DNA from: Paracidovorax konjaci
Lineage (GTDB): Bacteria > Pseudomonadota > Gammaproteobacteria > Burkholderiales > Burkholderiaceae_C
Reading direction: 5' to 3'
NCBI RefSeq assembly: GCF_900112675.1
Contig: NZ_FOMQ01000004.1
Location: forward strand, 372,001-436,000
DNA length: 64,000 nt
In this document: positions 8,073 through 17,550 of the stretch, piece after piece
Layout of the letters: every line of letters begins with the position of its first letter
Position numbering within the stretch: the stretch's first letter is position 1
Translations under genes and position numbers: made by a program
The notes under the pieces: model-generated
What the model was told of the DNA's origin: nothing
What the model saw: the letters and a program-made list of their open reading frames with translations, nothing else
Databases searched by the model: none

Positions 8073-9305
8073 ATGACCGATACGCCCGCCAGCGCGCCAC
8101 CCGCCAGTCCCGGAGATCCCGGCTTTTCGTTCCGCCGGATCGCCTTGCCGGCCTTCGGGCCTTCGCTGCTGTTCGGGCTGGGCGAGGGCGCCATCCTGCC
8201 GATCGTGCCGCTGCTGGCGCGGGAATTGGGCGCTTCGGTATCGATGGCGGCGTTCGTGGTGACGCTGATCGGGCTCGGTTCGCTGCTCAACAACATCCCC
8301 GCGTCGGTAATCACCATCCGCTGGGGCGAGCGGTGGGCCATCGTGGCTGCCGGCGTCTGGAGCGCGCTCGGCATGGCGCTGGCCGTGCTGCTGCCCGGCG
8401 TGGTGCCGCTCGCGATCGGTTGCTTCATGGTGGGCATGTCGCAGGCCGTCTACAACCTCGCGCGGCAGAGCTACCTCACCGAGGCGGTGTTGGCGGCCTA
8501 CCGCGCGCGGGCCCTGTCCACGCTGGGCGGCGTGATGCGGATCGGCATGTTCATCGGCCCGTTCCTGTCGGCGGCGGCGGTGCATGCCTTCGGGCTGAAG
8601 GCGGCTTTCGGTGTGGGCATCGCCGGGGTGCTCGCTGCGGCGGCGATCGGGGCGCGGCTGCCGGACCTGCAGGCGCCGCCGCATCCCGAGGGCGCGCCCG
8701 CGCCGGCGCCGGTGGGCCTGGGCTCCATCCTCGCGGACCACCGCAAGGTGTTCCTGACACTGGGCCTGGGCGTGGCGCTGGTGAGCGCGGTGCGGGCGTC
8801 GCGCCAGGCGGTCATCCCGCTGTGGGCGGACCACCTGCTGCTGGCCCCGGCGGTCACGTCGATGGTCTACGGCATCTCCGGCGGCATCGAGATGCTGCTG
8901 TTCTATCCGGCCGGCCGCGTGATGGACCTGAAGGGCCGCCGCTGGGTGGCCGTGCCGTCGATGGCGATCATCGGCGTGGCGCTGCTGCTGATGCCGTTCA
9001 CGACCGGCTTCGCCACACTGCTGGTCGCCGCCACGGCGATCGGCTTCGGCAACGGCATCGGCTCGGGCCTGATCATGACGCTGGGTGCGGACTTCGCTCC
9101 GCGCCACGGCCGCCCGTACTTCCTGGCGGTATGGCGTTTCCTCTCGGACGTCGGCGGCTCGTGCGGGCCGGCCTTGCTGTCGGCCCTGGTGGCCACGGCC
9201 TCCCTGGCGGGCGGTATCGCCGTCACCGGCCTGCTGGCGCTGGCGGCCGCGACGATGCTGGGCGTGTGGATCCCCGCGAAGACGGCGAAGGGGCCGCCGC
9301 GATGA
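8073..9305 (+). CDS. Major facilitator superfamily transporter
   Basis: 410 residues with a hydrophobic pattern of about 12 membrane helices. ATG 8073 is preferred to an in-frame TTG 15 bases upstream. Typical MFS features include the loop after helix 2 (NNIPASVITIRWGERWAI) and a long central cytoplasmic loop rich in proline and alanine near residues 205-225. It is transcribed away from the sulfate operon. The substrate cannot be deduced. Confidence 0.85.
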   Translation: MTDTPASAPPASPGDPGFSFRRIALPAFGPSLLFGLGEGAILPIVPLLARELGASVSMAAFVVTLIGLGSLLNNIPASVITIRWGERWAIVAAGVWSALGMALAVLLPGVVPLAIGCFMVGMSQAVYNLARQSYLTEAVLAAYRARALSTLGGVMRIGMFIGPFLSAAAVHAFGLKAAFGVGIAGVLAAAAIGARLPDLQAPPHPEGAPAPAPVGLGSILADHRKVFLTLGLGVALVSAVRASRQAVIPLWADHLLLAPAVTSMVYGISGGIEMLLFYPAGRVMDLKGRRWVAVPSMAIIGVALLLMPFTTGFATLLVAATAIGFGNGIGSGLIMTLGADFAPRHGRPYFLAVWRFLSDVGGSCGPALLSALVATASLAGGIAVTGLLALAAATMLGVWIPAKTAKGPPR

Positions 9306-9327
9306 CCGCGGCCGCCGCCGCCCGGCT

Positions 9328-11223
9328 TCAGGCGCCGGGCAGCCGTTCGGTGGAGAGCGCCCGCGCCAGGCGCACATCCACCGGCAGCGGCTCGCCCGCC
9401 ATGCGGGCAGCCAGCAGTTCGCCGCAGAGCTGCGACAGCGTGAGGCCCCGCGCGCCCATGGCGGCGCACACCCAGAGGCCGGGCCGGTCCACGGCGTCCA
9501 CCGGCCCCACGAAGGGCAGGCGGTCGGGCGCGGTGCAGCGCACGGCCGCCCAGTGGCCGGGGGCGGCCGCCGGGCCGGCGATGGCGGGCGCGAGGCCTTC
9601 CGCAAGCGCGGGCAGCAGCCGCTCCAGCTTCGCGGCATTGGCCGCATGCGCTTCGGCCTGCTCCTGCGGCGTGGGCGGCAGCGCCGTCTGGCCACGCTCG
9701 AACGTGGAGCCCATCACCCAGACCGCGCTGTCCGGGCGGCCGGCGTGCGGCACCAGGTTGCCATGGCCATTGACGGGGAAGGGCGGCCAGGCCGCCGCGG
9801 GGCCCTGCGCCCGCAGCCCCCAGCTGACCTGTCCCCTCAAGGGATGGAGGGGGTAGCGTGCGGGCAGCCAGGGCCGGCTGCCGTAGCCAGCCGCGATGAC
9901 GACCTGCGGCGCTGCGGCCAGCAACCCGCCGTCGTGGCCGAACGCCTGCCAGTGCGACGTGCCGTCCGGGGCGGCGGTGCGCTCCAGGCGCGCGACGGCG
10001 CTCCGGCCCCGCCATGCGATGGAGGGGTGGTCCAGCAGGGCGCGCACGAGCCGCGCAGGCCGGATCCATCCGCCGCGCGCGTGCCAGTAGGCGAGCGTTC
10101 CCGGCGGCAGGCCGGCAGCCGCCAGCGCTGCGGCATCGGCCAAGCGGCTCCATTCGGCAGCGGCGCCGCCGGCCCCATCGGCGGGCAGGCGGAGCTTGCC
10201 GTCCACCTCGTGCTCGAGCACGCCGCAGGCGCTCCAGTCCTCGCCCTCGGCGAGTGGGGCCAGGGCCTGCAACGTGGCCCGCACGCCGCCGCGCGACAGG
10301 CGTGAGAGCAGGCTGTCGTCGGGCGACACGTGCGGCGCGAACACCCCGGCGGGCAGCCCGGAGGCGCCCGCGGCCGGCTCCGCGGCCTCGTCCAATACCT
10401 GCACATCCCAGCCACGCCGCGCCAGGCTGGCCGCTGCGGCCGCGCCCGAGAGTCCGCCGCCGATCACCAGCGCCTGCGACGGCGCCTCCTGCACGCTGAC
10501 ATCGGGCAGTTCCTGCTGGGCGGGGCGGGGCTCCCAGGCCGGATCGAACACTGCCTGCAGGTTGGCGCGCTTGGGGGGCATTCCCGGCACCTTCTTCACC
10601 TGGAAGCCGCACTGCGCCAGCGCCTCGCGCACGGCGCCCGCCACGCACCACGTGGCCAGCCGCGTGCCCCGCCGGCAGCAGCGCGCCACGGCCTTGAGCG
10701 TGTGGGGCGACCAGAGGTCGGGGTTCGCGAGCGGGCTGAAGCCGTCCAGGTACACGGCATCGGCCACGGGCTGCTGCTGGCGCAGCATGGCCTGCGCATC
10801 GCCGATGTAGAGGGTGAGCAGGACGCGGCCGCCCTCGAAGGCGAGCCGGTGCACGCCCGGCAGCAGGCCCCAGTACTGCGCATGCAGGGCGCGGGACAGG
10901 GGGGCCAGTTCCGGCTGGCCCTCCAGCGCACGCCGCAGGTCCTCGGCGCCGACCGGATAGGCCTCGCAGGACACGAAGTGCAGCAGGCGGGGCCGGTCCG
11001 GATCGGCGCGCCATGCGGCCCAGGTCACGAGGAAATTGAGCCCGCAGCCGAAACCGGTTTCCAGCACCCGCCACTGCGCCTGGCCGGCCCACGCCTGCGG
11101 CAGGCCGCAGCCGCTCAGGAACACCCCGCGTGCCTGGTCGAGGCCGGTTTCGCTGTGGTAGCGGTCGCCGAACCGGGGGTTGTAGGGGATGCCGTCGGGG
11201 AGCCAGTCGATGGGTTCGGACAT
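9328..11223 (-). CDS. mnmC: Bifunctional tRNA 5-methylaminomethyl-2-thiouridine synthesis protein MnmC
   Basis: 631 residues from the ATG at 11221-11223. The N-terminal methyltransferase domain has the SAM motif VLETGFGCGLNFL (about residue 45). The C-terminal FAD-dependent oxidoreductase domain starts with ALVIGGGLSGAAAAASLA. The oxidase removes the carboxymethyl group from cmnm5s2U34 and the methylase then makes mnm5s2U34 in several tRNAs. Both domains appear intact, as in E. coli. An upstream in-frame extension lacks family sequence and is not included. Confidence 0.95.
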   Translation of the reverse strand: MSEPIDWLPDGIPYNPRFGDRYHSETGLDQARGVFLSGCGLPQAWAGQAQWRVLETGFGCGLNFLVTWAAWRADPDRPRLLHFVSCEAYPVGAEDLRRALEGQPELAPLSRALHAQYWGLLPGVHRLAFEGGRVLLTLYIGDAQAMLRQQQPVADAVYLDGFSPLANPDLWSPHTLKAVARCCRRGTRLATWCVAGAVREALAQCGFQVKKVPGMPPKRANLQAVFDPAWEPRPAQQELPDVSVQEAPSQALVIGGGLSGAAAAASLARRGWDVQVLDEAAEPAAGASGLPAGVFAPHVSPDDSLLSRLSRGGVRATLQALAPLAEGEDWSACGVLEHEVDGKLRLPADGAGGAAAEWSRLADAAALAAAGLPPGTLAYWHARGGWIRPARLVRALLDHPSIAWRGRSAVARLERTAAPDGTSHWQAFGHDGGLLAAAPQVVIAAGYGSRPWLPARYPLHPLRGQVSWGLRAQGPAAAWPPFPVNGHGNLVPHAGRPDSAVWVMGSTFERGQTALPPTPQEQAEAHAANAAKLERLLPALAEGLAPAIAGPAAAPGHWAAVRCTAPDRLPFVGPVDAVDRPGLWVCAAMGARGLTLSQLCGELLAARMAGEPLPVDVRLARALSTERLPGA

Positions 11224-11302
11224 GCGGGCGATTGTCGATGCGTGGCCGGTGCCGCCTCGGCAAGGCGCAACCGTTTCGTTGCGCCGCATCAGAAGCCGGC
11301 GC

Positions 11303-11335
11303 CGGGAAAAACGAAGGCCCGGGAGCGCCGGGCCT
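11303..11335 (-). terminator. Rho-independent terminator after the YggX-like gene
   Basis: The arms AGGCCCGG (11315-11322) and CCGGGCCT (11328-11335) form an 8-bp stem with a GAGCG loop. On the minus strand the stem is followed by TTCGTTTTTC. It lies about 55 bases after the end of the leftward YggX-like gene and before mnmC. Confidence 0.75.
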
Positions 11336-11389
11336 GGAGGCGGCGGCCGGGGCCGCCACGGAATGCCTGCGGGCCTGTGCAGGCCGAGG

Positions 11390-11662
11390 TCAGGCGCTGG
11401 GCGGCACGTAGCCGGCCGCCGCGTCCGCACCGCCGCCGAAGAAGTGCTGCTCCATCTGGCGCGCCAGGTACTGCCGGGCGCGGGCATCGGCGAGATTCAG
11501 GCGGTTCTCGTTCACGAGCATGGTCTGGTGCTTGAGCCAGCCGGCCCATGCCTCCTTGCTCACGCTCTCGAAGATGCGCTTGCCCAGGTCGCCCGGGTAC
11601 GGGGGAAAGTCGAGGCCTTCGGCTTCCTTGCCGAGCTTGATGCACTGGACGGTACGGGCCAT
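11390..11662 (-). CDS. YggX-family oxidative damage protection / Fe(II)-trafficking protein
   Basis: 90 residues from ATG 11660-11662, starting [17 protein letters not shown]. This is the family hallmark with the single conserved cysteine. The body ([16 protein letters not shown]) and a conserved [11 protein letters not shown] segment match YggX, which protects Fe-S enzymes from oxidants and helps iron handling. The C-terminus has a short alanine-rich tail. A longer in-frame start upstream has no family sequence. Nearby Fe-S sulfur enzymes give a reasonable but unproven context. Confidence 0.93.
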   Translation of the reverse strand: MARTVQCIKLGKEAEGLDFPPYPGDLGKRIFESVSKEAWAGWLKHQTMLVNENRLNLADARARQYLARQMEQHFFGGGADAAAGYVPPSA

Positions 11663-11796
11663 GGGGGTGTGTTCCTTGTGGTGTCGAAAGAAGAGGGCGA
11701 ATCGGTGCAGGGCGCTGGCGCTGGAGGGGCACGATCCCCCCGGTGGTGCGCCATGCTCCTTCAAGGCAGCCGACTCTACAGATGATTTGGATATTT

Positions 11797-11825
11797 AAAA
11801 CTGAAATTTCAGTAGTTTCAGTTTT
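11797..11825. promoter_or_regulatory. Candidate operator upstream of the sulfate-binding protein gene
   Basis: A perfect 14-base palindrome, ACTGAAATTTCAGT (11800-11813), is followed by a further TTTCAGTTTT half-site. It stands in an AT-rich island between the divergent YggX-like and sulfate-binding protein genes. The position suits control by a sulfur regulator such as CysB/Cbl, but no published site was matched. Confidence 0.45.
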
Positions 11826-11893
11826 GAAGAGGGGCTTTCAGAATGCGGTGCATCGGTGCTCCACCGTTGCCGGATTCCCCTAGAAAGCCTTCC

Positions 11894-12919
11894 ATGAACC
11901 TTCGCCGCGACTTTATCAAGTTTCCTGCCGCAGCCATCCTGGCCGGCGCCCTTGCCGCCATCGGCGCACCGGTCTTCGCGCAGCAGCCCGTGCAGTTGCT
12001 GAACGTGTCGTACGACCCGACCCGCGAGTTGTACGTCGAGTACAACCAGGCCTTCGCCAAGTACTGGAAGGGCAAGTCCGGGCAGGACGTGCAGGTCAAG
12101 CAATCGCACGGCGGCTCGGGCAAACAGGCCCGCTCGATCATCGACGGCATCGATGCCGACGTGGCCACGCTGGCCCTGGGCGGCGACATCGATGCGCTGG
12201 TGAAGAACGGCGGCCTCGTCAAGGCCGATTGGCAGAAGCGCCTTCCGCACAACTCCGCCCCCTACACGTCCACCATCGTGTTCCTCGTGAAGAAGGGCAA
12301 TCCCAAGGGCATCAAGGACTGGGACGACCTCATCAAGCCCGGTGTGCAGGTGATCACGCCCAACCCCAAGACCTCCGGCGGTGCCCGCTGGAACTACCTG
12401 GCCGCCTGGGAATTCGCCAAGCGCAAGTACGGCGGTGACGACAAGGCCAAGGAGTTCGTGGGCAACCTCTACAAGAACGTGCCCGTGCTGGACACCGGCG
12501 CGCGCGGCTCCACCATCACCTTCGTGCAGCGCGGCGTGGGCGATGTGCTGCTGGCCTGGGAGAACGAGGCCTTCCTCGCGCTCAAGGAATTCGGCGCCGA
12601 CAAGTTCCAGATCGTGGCCCCGTCGCTCTCCATCCTGGCCGAGCCCAGTGTGTCGGTGGTGGACAAGGTGGTCGACAAGAAAGGCACGCGCGCCGTGGCC
12701 GAGGAATACCTGAAGTACCTGTACTCCGACGAAGGGCAGGACATCGCCGGCAAGCACTTCTACCGCCCGACGAGCGAAAAGGCCAAGGCCAAGTACGACC
12801 AGCAGTTCCCCAAGCTCACGCTGGTCACCATCGACCAGGCGTTCGGCGGCTGGGGCAAGGCCGACAAGGACCATTTCGCCGACGGCGGCAGCTTCGACCA
12901 GATCTACACGAAGAAGTAA
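11894..12919 (+). CDS. sbp: Sulfate/thiosulfate ABC transporter periplasmic binding protein
   Basis: 341 residues. ATG 11894 gives a clean signal peptide ([20 protein letters not shown] to APVFAQ). The mature protein begins [18 protein letters not shown] and contains [12 protein letters not shown] and [18 protein letters not shown], the family's sulfate-contact segments. It captures sulfate for the CysTWA importer. No cysT, cysW or cysA genes are beside it, so it must rely on a permease encoded elsewhere. It heads the sulfonate-use gene block. Confidence 0.95.
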   Translation: MNLRRDFIKFPAAAILAGALAAIGAPVFAQQPVQLLNVSYDPTRELYVEYNQAFAKYWKGKSGQDVQVKQSHGGSGKQARSIIDGIDADVATLALGGDIDALVKNGGLVKADWQKRLPHNSAPYTSTIVFLVKKGNPKGIKDWDDLIKPGVQVITPNPKTSGGARWNYLAAWEFAKRKYGGDDKAKEFVGNLYKNVPVLDTGARGSTITFVQRGVGDVLLAWENEAFLALKEFGADKFQIVAPSLSILAEPSVSVVDKVVDKKGTRAVAEEYLKYLYSDEGQDIAGKHFYRPTSEKAKAKYDQQFPKLTLVTIDQAFGGWGKADKDHFADGGSFDQIYTKK

Positions 12920-12968
12920 GCCGCATCCCGCGACGCCACCCTCCGCCCGACCGAGAGAGACCCGATCC

Positions 12969-13559
12969 ATGTCCGTACTCCTGATCGCCGGCAGCCCATC
13001 CGAGCGCTCGCGCTCGGCCGCGTTGCTGGACGCCGTCTCCCTGCGGCTGTCGGTGCGCGGCACGGCGGTGCATCGCCTGCACATCCGCGATCTGTCGCCG
13101 CAGGCGCTGCTGCTGGCCGATACCGGCCACCGGTCCATCGCCCAGGCGGTGGACCGGGTGGCGCAAGCCACCGCGCTGGTGGTGGCCACGCCCGTCTACA
13201 AGGCGGCCTACAGCGGCGTGCTGAAGGTCTTCCTCGACCTGCTGCCGCAGACGGCGCTCAAGGGCAAGGCGGTGCTGCCGCTCGCCACGGGCGGCAGTCC
13301 CCACCACATGCTGGCGCTCGACTACGCGCTGCGGCCCGTGCTGCAGTCGCTGGGTGCCAAGCACATCCTGCCCGGCGTGTACGCGACCGATGCGCAGGTC
13401 ACACTGACGCCCGAAGGGGCCTACGACGTCGGCCGGGACATCTCCGACCGGCTCGACGAAGCGCTCGACCAGCTCGTGAACGAGGTGCTGCGTTCCGCGC
13501 CCGTGCAGGCCACGCGCTTCCCGCCGGTGCCTTTCTCGCAGGTGCGATGTAGCGTCTGA
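12969..13559 (+). CDS. ssuE: NADPH-dependent FMN reductase SsuE
   Basis: 196 residues of the flavodoxin-like fold. VLLIAGSPSERSRSAALLD is the FMN phosphate loop, and VVATPVYKAAYSGVLKVFLD is the typical SsuE tetramer/flavin segment. It supplies reduced FMN to the alkanesulfonate monooxygenase encoded at 15058. It begins 49 bases after the sulfate-binding protein gene, with a GAGAGA ribosome site. Confidence 0.95.
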   Translation: MSVLLIAGSPSERSRSAALLDAVSLRLSVRGTAVHRLHIRDLSPQALLLADTGHRSIAQAVDRVAQATALVVATPVYKAAYSGVLKVFLDLLPQTALKGKAVLPLATGGSPHHMLALDYALRPVLQSLGAKHILPGVYATDAQVTLTPEGAYDVGRDISDRLDEALDQLVNEVLRSAPVQATRFPPVPFSQVRCSV

Positions 13560-13737
13560 CACGCCCCCGGCCGCAGCCGCCTTGCGGTCCCGCGGCCGCC
13601 GGGCGCGGCAATTCCCTGTTTTCTTCCCCTTTTCTCGTCTTTCTCACCGTCTCACGGGGCCGGTGCGGCGTTGCCGCACGCCGGGCGGAGCCTTGCCTGC
13701 GCACCGCCCCTGGCCGACCCACTCAAGGAGTTTCCGC

Positions 13738-14748
13738 ATGGGCCTGTTCATCGATTCCGCCGACCGCACCGATTCCGCAGCCTCCGCTGGCACGGCAGAT
13801 ACCTCGCGCCGCCAATGGCTGGCCGCGGGCCTGGGCACCGCAGCGTTGGCCGCGGTGCCCGCCTGGGCCCAGCAGCCGGGGGGCGACCGCGTGCTGCGGG
13901 TGGGCCACCAGAAGGGCTGGCTGTCGCTGCTCAAGGCCCGTGGCACGCTCGAGAAGCGGCTGGCCCCGCTGGGTGCCAAGGTGACGTGGACCGAGTTCAA
14001 CGCGGGCCCCGTGCAGCTGGAGGCGCTGAACGTCGGCGCCATCGATTTCGGCGACGTGGGCGAGGCCCCTCCGATCTTCGCCCAGGCCGCCGGCGCGCCG
14101 CTCGTCTATGCCGGCGCCACGGTGCCGCGCCCGGCCGTGGAGGCGCTGGTGGTGCCCAAGGGCTCCGCCATCCGCAGCGTGGCCGATCTGAAGGGCAAGC
14201 GCGTGGCCTACAACAAGGGCTCCAACGTGCATTACTTCCTGGTCAAGCTGCTCGAAAAGCACGGCCTGCAATACCGCGACGTGCAGTCGGTCTTCCTGGC
14301 GCCGCCCGATGCCCGCGCGGCCTTCGAGCGCGGCGCGGTCGATGCCTGGGTAATCTGGGACCCGTTCCTCGCCTCCGCAGAGAAGACGCTCGGCGCCCGC
14401 GTGCTGGCCGATGCCACGGGCGTGGCGAACAACCGGGCGTTCTATTTCACGTCGCGCGATTTCGCCACCCGCAACGCCGATGTGCTGCGAATCGCCATCG
14501 ACGAGGTCAACGCCGTCGATACCTGGATCTCGCGCAACAAGAGTGAAGCCGCGGCCGAGCTGTCGCAGGTGCTGGGCCTGGACCGCTCCATCACGGAGCT
14601 GTTCGTGGGCCGCGTGGGCTACGGCACGCGCGTGGTGACCCGGGAGATCCTGGCCGAGCAGCAGGCCATCGCGGACACCTTCTTCGACCTGAAGCTGATC
14701 CCCAAGAAGCTCAACGTGCTGCACGCGGCCCCGGTGGATCTGTCGTGA
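13738..14748 (+). CDS. ssuA: Aliphatic sulfonate ABC transporter binding protein SsuA, first paralogue
   Basis: 336 residues. ATG 13738 follows AAGGAG and gives a twin-arginine-like export signal (SRRQWLAAGLG to AWAQQ). The body has the SsuA/TauA pattern: RVGHQKGWLSLLKARGTLE, GDVGEAPPIFAQAAGAPL and AWVIWDPFLASAE. It delivers alkanesulfonates to the SsuBC importer. A second SsuA-like protein is encoded at 17551 and differs in its ligand-facing segments, so the two may bind different sulfonates. Confidence 0.93.
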   Translation: MGLFIDSADRTDSAASAGTADTSRRQWLAAGLGTAALAAVPAWAQQPGGDRVLRVGHQKGWLSLLKARGTLEKRLAPLGAKVTWTEFNAGPVQLEALNVGAIDFGDVGEAPPIFAQAAGAPLVYAGATVPRPAVEALVVPKGSAIRSVADLKGKRVAYNKGSNVHYFLVKLLEKHGLQYRDVQSVFLAPPDARAAFERGAVDAWVIWDPFLASAEKTLGARVLADATGVANNRAFYFTSRDFATRNADVLRIAIDEVNAVDTWISRNKSEAAAELSQVLGLDRSITELFVGRVGYGTRVVTREILAEQQAIADTFFDLKLIPKKLNVLHAAPVDLS

Positions 14749-14780
14749 ACCCCCGCCGTACCCGCCCGAGGAGCCCAGCT

Positions 14781-14993
14781 ATGTCCATCCTGTCCACGCC
14801 TGCCGCCCTGGCCCACCGCGCGCGGCGCCTGCTGCGGGTCACGGCCCGCGCCTGGGGCATCGAGCCGCCGCCCGCGCGCTCGGCCCCGCCCCGCCGCACG
14901 CCCGTGGCCTGCGCGCCGGCCCGCCGGCCGCTGGCCGCCGCGGCGCAGGCCCCCTGCGCCCGCCCGGCGCCGTACTTCGCCATTTCGTACTGA
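14781..14993 (+). CDS. Possible small protein between ssuA and ssuD
   Basis: A 70-residue frame starts at ATG 14781 with GAGGAG nine bases upstream. It is rich in Arg, Ala and Pro and holds two cysteines (VACAPARR and APCARPAP), ending AISY. No family was recognised. It sits in the 309-base gap between ssuA and ssuD on the same strand. Composition alone could also arise by chance in this GC-rich DNA. Confidence 0.3.
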   Translation: MSILSTPAALAHRARRLLRVTARAWGIEPPPARSAPPRRTPVACAPARRPLAAAAQAPCARPAPYFAISY

Positions 14994-15057
14994 GGCCGCG
15001 GCGCGCCCCGGCCAGTCCGTCCGTTCGTCCATCCCCATCGCACCGCGGGAGATACGC

Positions 15058-16263
15058 ATGCAAGTTTTCTGGTTCATTCCCACCCACGGCGACAGCCGCT
15101 ACCTCGGCACGTCCGAAGGCGCGCGCCCGGTCGACCACGACTACCTCAAGCAGGTGGCGGTGGCGGCCGACAGCCTGGGCTACGAAGGGGTGCTCATTCC
15201 CACGGGGCGCTCGTGCGAAGACCCCTGGGTGGTCGCCTCCAACCTCGCCGCGGTGACGCAGCGCCTGAAGTTCCTCGTGGCCGTGCGCCCCGGGCTGCAC
15301 CAGCCGTCCCTGGCTGCGCGCATGGCCGCCACCTTCGACCGCCTCTCGAACGGGCGCCTGCTGATCAACCTCGTCACCGGCGGCGACCGGGCCGAACTGG
15401 AAGGCGACGGCGTATTCCTGGACCATGCGCAGCGCTATGCGCAGTCGGCCGAATTCATCCGCATCTGGCGCGAGATCCTGGCGCGCAGCCATGCCGGGGA
15501 GAGCTTCGACTACGAAGGCGAGCACCTCACCGTGAAGGGCGCCAAGCTGCTCTATCCGCCGCTGCAGAACCCCTATCCACCCGTGTATTTCGGCGGGTCG
15601 TCCGACGCGGCGCACGACCTGGCCGCCGAGCAGGTGGACGCCTACCTCACCTGGGGCGAGCCGCCCGCGGAAGTGGCGCGCAAGGTGGCCGATGTGCGCG
15701 AGCGCGCAGCGCGCCACGGCCGCACGGTGCGCTTCGGCATCCGGCTGCATGTGATCGTGCGGGAGACCGATGCCGCGGCCTGGGCCGCCGCGGAAGACCT
15801 CATCAGCCGGGTCACCGACGACACCGTGGTGCAGGCGCAGGCGGTGTTCGCCCGCATGGATTCCGAGGGCCAGCGCCGCATGGCCGCGCTGCACGCCGGA
15901 GGCGCGCGGCGCAGCCGCGCCGACCTGGAGATCAGCCCCAACCTCTGGGCCGGCGTGGGCCTGGTGCGCGGCGGCGCGGGCACGGCGCTGGTGGGCGATC
16001 CGCAGACCGTGGCGGCGCGCATGCAGGAATACGCGGACCTCGGCATCGACACCTTCGTGCTCTCGGGCTACCCCCACCTGGAGGAGGCCTACCGGTTCGC
16101 CGAACTCGTGTTTCCGCTTCTGCCGCTGGAGACGCGCCAGCGCATCGCCGGCACCGGTGGCCTGGCGCGGCCGCTGACCGGGCCGTTCGGCGAGATCGTG
16201 GGCAACCAGTACGCGCCGCGCACGCCGAGCACGCCGAGCACGCCGCGCGCATCGCAGAGCTGA
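15058..16263 (+). CDS. ssuD: FMNH2-dependent alkanesulfonate monooxygenase SsuD
   Basis: 401 residues of the bacterial luciferase-like fold. It starts [20 protein letters not shown], the family's conserved beginning with the catalytic-site histidine. [11 protein letters not shown]-type and [18 protein letters not shown] segments and [18 protein letters not shown] near the end match SsuD. It cleaves C-S bonds of alkanesulfonates to release sulfite. The C-terminus carries short TPS repeats. Reduced FMN comes from SsuE and the sulfite can enter the cysI route. Confidence 0.96.
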   Translation: MQVFWFIPTHGDSRYLGTSEGARPVDHDYLKQVAVAADSLGYEGVLIPTGRSCEDPWVVASNLAAVTQRLKFLVAVRPGLHQPSLAARMAATFDRLSNGRLLINLVTGGDRAELEGDGVFLDHAQRYAQSAEFIRIWREILARSHAGESFDYEGEHLTVKGAKLLYPPLQNPYPPVYFGGSSDAAHDLAAEQVDAYLTWGEPPAEVARKVADVRERAARHGRTVRFGIRLHVIVRETDAAAWAAAEDLISRVTDDTVVQAQAVFARMDSEGQRRMAALHAGGARRSRADLEISPNLWAGVGLVRGGAGTALVGDPQTVAARMQEYADLGIDTFVLSGYPHLEEAYRFAELVFPLLPLETRQRIAGTGGLARPLTGPFGEIVGNQYAPRTPSTPSTPRASQS

Positions 16264-16286
16264 CAGCGGGCACAGGAGCACAACGC

Positions 16287-16661
16287 ATGGCCATCCATTC
16301 CATCAACCACGTCCAGCTGCCGTTCCCTGCGGGCGCAGAGGGCGAGATCCGCGACTTCTACGCCGGGCTGCTGGGCCTGGCCGAAGTGACCTATCCGGCC
16401 GAGAACGCGCTGCATTTCGCGGCCGGCAACCAGCGCATCGCGCTCGTGCCCACGGCCCGCTGGCAACCCGCGCCGGTGGCCTCCCACCTGGCCTTCGAAG
16501 TGGACAACCTGCCCGAGCTGCGCGGCCGGTTGCTGCAGGCCGAACTGGCGGTGGTGGAAAACCGTTCGCTGCCCGGCTACCTGCGCTTCTACGTGAAGGA
16601 CCCCGCGGGCAACCAGCTCGAATTCCTCGAAGCCGACGCCGAAGCAGGGGCCCTGGCATGA
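16287..16661 (+). CDS. VOC-family (glyoxalase-like) protein in the sulfonate operon
   Basis: 124 residues, one glyoxalase/dioxygenase module with two beta-alpha-beta units. INHVQLPFPAGAE begins the first, SHLAFEVDNLPELR the second, and the end YVKDPAGNQLEFLE is the usual metal-site segment. ATG 16287 follows CAGGAG. Its stop overlaps the ssuC start (ATGA), so it is co-translated with the permease. A role in handling sulfonate breakdown products, such as aldehydes from SsuD, is a guess. Confidence 0.85.
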   Translation: MAIHSINHVQLPFPAGAEGEIRDFYAGLLGLAEVTYPAENALHFAAGNQRIALVPTARWQPAPVASHLAFEVDNLPELRGRLLQAELAVVENRSLPGYLRFYVKDPAGNQLEFLEADAEAGALA

Positions 16662-17536
16662 CCGCCCGCGAACTCTCCCCGGCCGTGCGGGAGCTGCAGG
16701 TGTCCGCGGCCACCGACACGCTCGAGGCCCCCGGCGCCGGCCTGCCCGCGCCGCTGCGCCGCTGGGCTGTGGCGGTGGGACAGCGGCTGCTGCCCTGGCT
16801 GGTGCCAGTGGCGCTGATCGCCGCCTGGCAGGTGGCTTCGGCCCAGGGCTGGCTGTCCAGCCGCGTGCTGCCCGCGCCTTCCGACGTGCTCAAGGCTGCC
16901 TGGGTGCTGGCCGAATCCGGCGAGCTGTGGACGCATGTGAAGGTGAGCGCCGGCCGCGCGCTCACCGGTCTGGCCATCGGCGGCGGGCTGGGCCTGCTGC
17001 TGGGCCTGCTCACCGGCTCGCTGCGCTGGGCCGAGACGCTGCTCGATTCCACCGTGCAGATGGTGCGCAACATCCCGGCGCTGGCGCTCATCCCGCTGGT
17101 GATCCTGTGGTTCGGCATCGACGAATCCGCCAAGCTCTTCCTGATCGCGGTGTCGGTGTTCTTTCCCATCTACCTCAACACCTTCCACGGCATCCGCAAC
17201 GTGGACCCCGGCCTGATCGAGATGGGCCGCACCTACGGGCTGTCGCGCTGGCAGCTCTACCGCGAGGTGATCCTGCCGGGTTCGCTGTCGTCGATCCTCG
17301 TGGGCCTGCGCTTCTCGCTGGGACTCATGTGGGTCATCCTCATCGTCGCGGAGACCATTTCGGCGCAGGCCGGCATCGGCTACCTCACGATGAACGCGCG
17401 CGAGTTCCTGCAGACCGACGTGGTGCTGGTGGGCATCCTGCTCTACGCGCTGCTGGGCAAGCTGGCCGATGTGTTCGCCCGCGGGCTGGAGCACTGGTGG
17501 CTGCGCTGGCATCCCGGTTACCAGGCCAAGGGCTGA
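16658..17536 (+). CDS. ssuC: Aliphatic sulfonate ABC transporter permease SsuC
   Basis: 292 residues with about six membrane helices and a 40-residue hydrophilic N-terminal tail. The ABC-contact (EAA) loop is EMGRTYGLSRWQLYREVILPG, here near residues 188-208. The pattern (RNIPALALIPLVILWFGI) fits the SsuC/TauC family. It would form the membrane channel with SsuB and receive substrate from the SsuA proteins. It overlaps the VOC gene by four bases and is 14 bases before the second ssuA. Confidence 0.95.
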   Translation: MTARELSPAVRELQVSAATDTLEAPGAGLPAPLRRWAVAVGQRLLPWLVPVALIAAWQVASAQGWLSSRVLPAPSDVLKAAWVLAESGELWTHVKVSAGRALTGLAIGGGLGLLLGLLTGSLRWAETLLDSTVQMVRNIPALALIPLVILWFGIDESAKLFLIAVSVFFPIYLNTFHGIRNVDPGLIEMGRTYGLSRWQLYREVILPGSLSSILVGLRFSLGLMWVILIVAETISAQAGIGYLTMNAREFLQTDVVLVGILLYALLGKLADVFARGLEHWWLRWHPGYQAKG

Positions 17537-17550
17537 GACAGGAGCACGCC

